From the NCBI RefSeq assembly GCF_004770995.1, contig NZ_RQHW01000047.1, positions 62,001-126,000 on the forward strand: a stretch of DNA of 64,000 nt. The letters are read 5' to 3'. The first letter of the stretch is position 1, and every line of letters starts with the position of its first letter. This DNA comes from Leptospira idonii (GTDB lineage Bacteria > Spirochaetota > Leptospiria > Leptospirales > Leptospiraceae). The notes beneath the pieces were generated by a model that was not told the origin of the DNA, made no database searches, and saw nothing but the letters and a program-made list of their open reading frames with translations. Positions 60,577-64,000 of this stretch are shown one piece after another. The translations under genes were made by a program, and so were the position numbers.

Positions 60577-60947
60577 TAAAAATCGTTTTGTTCGTATCCT
60601 TGTTATTTTCCTTTTTTTGCAAAGATAAATCGAAGTTGGCTGATGAAGCTCCTCCTTTGGAGACTCTCCCTTCTTTTTCGGGACAATGGAGGATGGAAGA
60701 GACTCAATCCGACACAATTTCCTTGGACACAAAAGGATCTCCGATTTCTTACGTTTTGATCTTAGATCCGGACACGAAAAAAGCGAACTTGGGAGAAGAG
60801 GAATATTCTTTGGAGATGGATTCTTTGGGAGTTCGCATTCGCCCTTTCGATAGAGAGAACGCTGTAGGTTATTTTTTATATTCCGAAATCAAAGAAAAAA
60901 CCTGGGTGGGAACTTGGGAAGACCGAGTTGTTCGGCTAACAAGATAG
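60561..60947 (+). CDS. Small lipoprotein of unknown function
   Basis: From ATG 60561 the 128-residue protein starts with MYHQIIKIVLFVSLLFSFFC, a lipoprotein signal with Cys20. The mature part is about 105 residues and beta-rich, with FSGQWRMEET and WVGTWEDRVVRL as first and last strands, suggestive of a small lipocalin-like barrel. The longer frame from 60534 adds 9 residues before the signal peptide and was rejected. Confidence 0.72.
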   Translation: MYHQIIKIVLFVSLLFSFFCKDKSKLADEAPPLETLPSFSGQWRMEETQSDTISLDTKGSPISYVLILDPDTKKANLGEEEYSLEMDSLGVRIRPFDRENAVGYFLYSEIKEKTWVGTWEDRVVRLTR

Positions 60948-61097
60948 GATTCTGTTTTTCTTTAATCTCCAATCAAATTCTTTTTATTGCACAGTAAGTT
61001 GAAAAAATACTCTTTTGGGTAATATTATTTTTAAGTATATTCTGAAATTGTATGTAATTATTTATTGTTTTTCCCTGCTTCTATTCGACTGTTAGGT

Positions 61098-61126
61098 TTA
61101 TTGCCTGATAGTAGGCAAAATATAAT
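61098..61126 (+). promoter_or_regulatory. Promoter candidate for the small lipoprotein gene
   Basis: A perfect -10 hexamer TATAAT (61121-61126) lies about 57 bp before the start codon in an AT-rich leader. The -35 is poor (TTATTG at 61098-61103, 17-bp spacer). TTGCCT (61101-61106) and AGGCAA (61113-61118) form an inverted repeat inside the spacer that could be an operator. Confidence 0.4.
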
Positions 61127-61182
61127 TTACGACGATGCTTTATTTGGCGTAAGTTTATTTCTGTAAAATCAAAGGAGTGTTT

Positions 61183-61620
61183 GTGAAAGTGAAGTTTCGT
61201 AGTATAACGTTGTTTGCTGTGTCTGTGTGCTTGTTATCGGGTGTGATTGCGTGTAAATCGGAGAAAAAGACCAATTGTGCGGATGATTTTGCGTGTTCTT
61301 ATCTATTGTTGTCGTTGCGACCTGGTGATTTGAGTGTTAGTATCACTGGAATTACGAATACGGTAGTAAGTGTTTCTGTTTATGATGAAGCAGGTTGTAA
61401 AGGTAATGTTGTAAAGTCTGATTCACTGGTTTATTATTCTAACAGTAACTCAACTTCAAAAACTTTCGTCACTTTTCAGGGCATTTCTTCTACTCCATCT
61501 TATTCCGTACAGGCAAGTTTTAGCTCTAAAACTCTCTGTTCTGCTTCTACTGTTAAGTTTAGTGCGACGAATACGACCAAAAGTTGTACGATTAGTAACT
61601 CAACAGTTGATTGTTTATAA
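61183..61620 (+). CDS. Small Ser/Thr-rich lipoprotein, atypical composition
   Basis: From GTG 61183, 5 bp after AGGAG, the product of about 145 residues begins with a lipoprotein signal ending GVIAC. The mature part is rich in Ser, Thr, Val and Cys, with several extra Cys that may form disulphides, and ends VDCL. The repeated strand-like segments (LSVSITGITNTVVSVSVYDEAGC) suggest an immunoglobulin-like fold. Codon use is richer in TGT, TTG, GTG and AGT than its neighbours. The gene is isolated with its own terminator, so acquisition by transfer is possible. Function unknown. Confidence 0.7.
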   Translation: MKVKFRSITLFAVSVCLLSGVIACKSEKKTNCADDFACSYLLLSLRPGDLSVSITGITNTVVSVSVYDEAGCKGNVVKSDSLVYYSNSNSTSKTFVTFQGISSTPSYSVQASFSSKTLCSASTVKFSATNTTKSCTISNSTVDCL

Positions 61621-61641
61621 GTTTTTGATTACATAAAATTC

Positions 61642-61693
61642 AGTTAAGGAAGGGGACTGCTTGTTTATGTTCTTTTCCTTAACTCTTTTTTTT
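61642..61693 (+). terminator. Rho-independent terminator after the small lipoprotein gene
   Basis: AGTTAAGGAA (61642-61651) pairs perfectly with TTCCTTAACT (61675-61684) around a 23-nt loop, followed by C and eight T residues. It ends the plus-strand lipoprotein transcript. It may also slow transcription leaving lpxB from the other side, but the minus strand has only a short T-run. Confidence 0.8.
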
Positions 61694-61796
61694 CTGTTTG
61701 TTTTGGTATCAATCAAATCGGAATTACATGAAAAGAAATTAACATTACTTTCACTACTATTCCTTTTGTTTTCTCTGAATTTTTGAAAATTTTTCT

Positions 61797-63032
61797 CTAA
61801 CCTATAATATCCTCAGGAATCGAATCGTAAAAATGGGCGATTTCTTTGGCGGCAAGTTTGGCTCCGTTCGTAGAACCTAATTCTCTTTCTTTGGTTTGTC
61901 CCAAAATCTGAATCATTTTATTTCTGAATCTGGAATTTTCTAAAATTCGTTTTGCTTCTTCGAAGATGTATTTCGGTTTACATTCATTTTGTGTAATTTC
62001 CATACACACTTCTTGGCCGGAAAGGATGTTCGCAAGTCCGATGAATTTGGAACGCATGAGAAGAGATCCCAGAAGATAGGTAAACCAGCTCACCTTATAT
62101 AAAATCACCATCGGCTTTTCGAAATACAATCCTTCCAAAGTGGCTGTTCCGGAAGCGATGAGAAGAAGATCACTCGCATTCATAACTCTAAGAGATCCGT
62201 CCCAAATATAATGGATTTGTATGTCCGGTACTTCTTTTTGAAGTTCTTCTATCTTCTTTTTGATATAAGATTCTTGTTTGGAATTGATGTTCGGAAGAAG
62301 AAAAACCAGCTTTTTCTTTTTTTCGGACATATAACCGTGAAGAAGTTTTGCAGTTCCTAAAATGGGATCTAACAGTCGTTGGATTTCTCCCGTTCTGGAA
62401 CCGGGAAGTAGCCCGATCACGAACCCTTCATCGAGCTCGGGCAAATGAGAGGGTAGTTGGGGTTCTTTTTTCATCTTTTCCGGAATTCTTTTGGAAATAG
62501 GGTGACCTACGAATTTTGCGTTCACTTCGTACTCTTTATAGATTTCCTCTTCGAATCGGAAAAGAGTCAGCATAAGTGCGATGTTTTCCTTGATGAAAAA
62601 AATTCTTTTGAATTTCCAAGCCCAAATTTGAGGGGATACGTAAAATACGGAAGGGATTCCTATCTTTTTTAATTCTTTCGCCAAGCGTAAGTTAAATCCT
62701 GGATAGTCGATTAGGATTGCGAATTTTGTGTTTCTTCTTTTGGCTTCGTCTACGATGGAGAATAAAAGTTTTTTCAGATAACTGTATTTTTGGATCGCTT
62801 CCGAAAAACCGATGACACTTAGTTTTTCCAAATCTTCCAAGGATTCGAAACCGTGAGCTGCCATGGACTCTCCCCCGATTCCGTAAAAGGAGAGTTCAGG
62901 GCGTATATGTTTCAGTTCCCCTAAGAGGTCTCCCCCCAAAAGGTCTCCGGAATGTTCCCCCGTTAGAACCAGAACGGATTCTTCTTTATGCTGATTTGTT
63001 TTCGGGTTAACTGATTTTTTTTTGGCTACCAT
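61797..63032 (-). CDS. lpxB: Lipid-A-disaccharide synthase
   Basis: The 411-residue GT19 enzyme joins UDP-2,3-diacylglucosamine to lipid X. It shows the N-terminal LTGEHSGDLLGGDLL, FYGIGGESMAAHGFE, IDYPGFNLRLAKELKK, the YVSPQIWAWKFKR motif, and LLPGSRTGEIQRLL. The first 20 residues are a Lys-rich extension. It overlaps the lpxI 3' end by 26 bp. Together with lpxI it places lipid A synthesis, and hence an outer membrane with LPS, in this organism. Confidence 0.95.
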   Translation of the reverse strand: MVAKKKSVNPKTNQHKEESVLVLTGEHSGDLLGGDLLGELKHIRPELSFYGIGGESMAAHGFESLEDLEKLSVIGFSEAIQKYSYLKKLLFSIVDEAKRRNTKFAILIDYPGFNLRLAKELKKIGIPSVFYVSPQIWAWKFKRIFFIKENIALMLTLFRFEEEIYKEYEVNAKFVGHPISKRIPEKMKKEPQLPSHLPELDEGFVIGLLPGSRTGEIQRLLDPILGTAKLLHGYMSEKKKKLVFLLPNINSKQESYIKKKIEELQKEVPDIQIHYIWDGSLRVMNASDLLLIASGTATLEGLYFEKPMVILYKVSWFTYLLGSLLMRSKFIGLANILSGQEVCMEITQNECKPKYIFEEAKRILENSRFRNKMIQILGQTKERELGSTNGAKLAAKEIAHFYDSIPEDIIG

Positions 63033-63858
63033 TGAGTCCTTTCACACCGGAGGGTCCGTACACAGCAAAATGTAATTTGTTTTTTGTGGCATAGTCCACA
63101 ACTTCTTTCGGGTTTACGACCAAAGTTTCTCCTTCCCGAATGCATAAGGTTTTGCATCCGCTCGCTTTCATGATCTCCAAGGTGTGGACTCCTATCGTAG
63201 GAAGATCAAATCGTTCGTCTTGTTTCGATTTTGCGGACTTACAGACAACTGCGGAACCTTTCTTTTTCGTGTATTCTCCGCCTCGTTTGATGGTGACATC
63301 CGTTCCTTCTACAGCTTCCACTGCGATGATAGATTCGTCGCATACGACTACAAGTTGTCCTATGTCTAGATCCGCCATTTTTTCCGCATAACCCATTCCG
63401 AATTCGATGTCTTTGAGTTCCGATTTATCGAATTTTTTAGGAGTGTATCTTCCTTCCGGAAGAAGTAAGGACTGTAGGTATATTTTTTGGGAGATGACTT
63501 TTACTCCCATACTTTCGAATTCGTCTGCGATCGCTAGAAAGATAGGGTAGTCGTTTCGATTGATAGTTTTGGCAAGAATGGCGAGAGCTTTGAGATCGAA
63601 TTTGAGTCCTTGGAACAGAAGGTCTTTTCTTACCTTGCCTAACATCAAAATTCGATCCACCTTTTCCTTTTGGATGGTCTTTAGAATTTTTCCTACTTGG
63701 GTGATATGAACGGGAATGGTTCTATCTTCCTTTCCTCTTGGCGTAAAATCGGATTCTTTCAGTCCTAAAAAAAGAGGGTCTTCTCCCGCTTCCAAGGCTT
63801 CCGACATACCTATATGGGGCAGCTCACCTCCGCCCGCAATGATCGCTAATCTTCCCAT
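63007..63858 (-). CDS. lpxI: UDP-2,3-diacylglucosamine pyrophosphatase LpxI
   Basis: The 283-residue protein matches the LpxI (DUF1009) family: LAIIAGGGELPHIG at the start, ILMLGKVRKDLLFQGLKFD, and the C-terminal domain with VCDESIIAVEAVEGTD and LPTIGVHTLEIMKASG. LpxI performs the step before LpxB, replacing LpxH of E. coli. The fused order lpxI-lpxB supports the assignment. Confidence 0.94.
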   Translation of the reverse strand: MGRLAIIAGGGELPHIGMSEALEAGEDPLFLGLKESDFTPRGKEDRTIPVHITQVGKILKTIQKEKVDRILMLGKVRKDLLFQGLKFDLKALAILAKTINRNDYPIFLAIADEFESMGVKVISQKIYLQSLLLPEGRYTPKKFDKSELKDIEFGMGYAEKMADLDIGQLVVVCDESIIAVEAVEGTDVTIKRGGEYTKKKGSAVVCKSAKSKQDERFDLPTIGVHTLEIMKASGCKTLCIREGETLVVNPKEVVDYATKNKLHFAVYGPSGVKGLNGSQKKIS

Positions 63859-63874
63859 TTAAAATGAACTTGAA

Positions 63875-64000
63875 TTAGGTTTTTGAATCTGAAGAAGATT
63901 CTGTTTTCGGTGCAGCAGTCGATTCAGAGTTAGGCGAAGTGCTTGTGGAAGTGACTGAGGGAGAACTTGAATTCGACTTACCAGAATCTTTTTTGTAATC
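63875..64000 (-). CDS. 3' end of a gene upstream of lpxI (partial)
   Basis: An open minus-strand frame from the window edge to TAA (63875-63877) encodes the last 41 residues of a protein. The tail is low-complexity, dominated by Ser, Thr and Pro (NSSSPSVTSTSTSPNSES), a disordered C-terminus. It ends 16 bp before lpxI and should be in its operon. The family cannot be told from this tail. Confidence 0.55.
   Translation of the reverse strand, partial: DYKKDSGKSNSSSPSVTSTSTSPNSESTAAPKTESSSDSKT

Overview
The window is a gene-dense bacterial chromosome segment (no tRNA, rRNA, IS element or CRISPR array seen) that most probably comes from a spirochaete of the genus Leptospira or a close relative. 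This rests on the many lipoprotein signal peptides with relaxed spirochaete lipoboxes, an OmpL47-type repeat protein, a LysM-FecR protein, lipid A genes lpxI-lpxB, short operons with stop/start overlaps, and moderate GC. The genus is an inference; no species is claimed.

Layout. 1-4003 (+): end of an unknown gene, an exported protein, DUF2797 protein, RluA-type pseudouridine synthase, a membrane protein, ychF. 4031-10088 (-): a six-gene operon with a membrane TPR-like protein, a cysteine desulfurase-like enzyme, a membrane-anchored CHAT cysteine protease, an exported protein, an ECF sigma factor and a small unknown protein, closed by a terminator. This is the most unusual system here. 10076-14073 (+): exported TPR protein, LolB-like lipoprotein, CapA-family protein. 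14028-14795 (-): membrane protein. 14862-28586 (+): rpsF-ssb-rpsR-rplI-dnaB behind a leader with two competing hairpins, then aspS, phoH, pgpH-like, ybeY, recO, a small membrane protein, argS, cinA and a membrane-anchored protein. 28622-34716 (-): gap-pgk-tpiA-secG, then an exported protein and a histidine kinase/response regulator pair whose regulator ends in an RsbW-like ATPase fold. 35064-38077 (+): membrane MCP and recQ. 38074-38988 (-) and 39045-40127 (+): unknown proteins. 40245-43161 (-): a signal-peptidase-like protein without its catalytic Ser and Lys, plus the DUF2157/DUF4401/GDYXXLXY trio. 43308-51179 (+): uvrC, then a surface/export operon (lamin-tail-domain protein, predicted beta-barrel, PLD-family lipoprotein). 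51176-55554 (-): small protein, MFS transporter, DUF3995 protein, OmpL47-type protein, LysM-FecR protein, NUDIX hydrolase. 55676-60947 (+): UvrD/Rep helicase, TPR lipoprotein, AsmA-like protein, lipoprotein. 61183-61620 (+): an isolated small lipoprotein of different composition with its own promoter candidate and terminator. 61797-64000 (-): lpxB, lpxI and the 3' end of an upstream gene.

How the genes work together. Most of the window is housekeeping: replication and repair (dnaB, ssb, recO, recQ, uvrC, UvrD-like), translation (S6, S18, L9, AspRS, ArgRS), lower glycolysis and lipid A synthesis. Two regulatory modules stand out. The CHAT-sigma operon has the parts for proteolysis-controlled transcription across the inner membrane, and the kinase/regulator pair looks built for partner switching rather than DNA binding. 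The assignments come from reading motifs and gene order; no database search was run.
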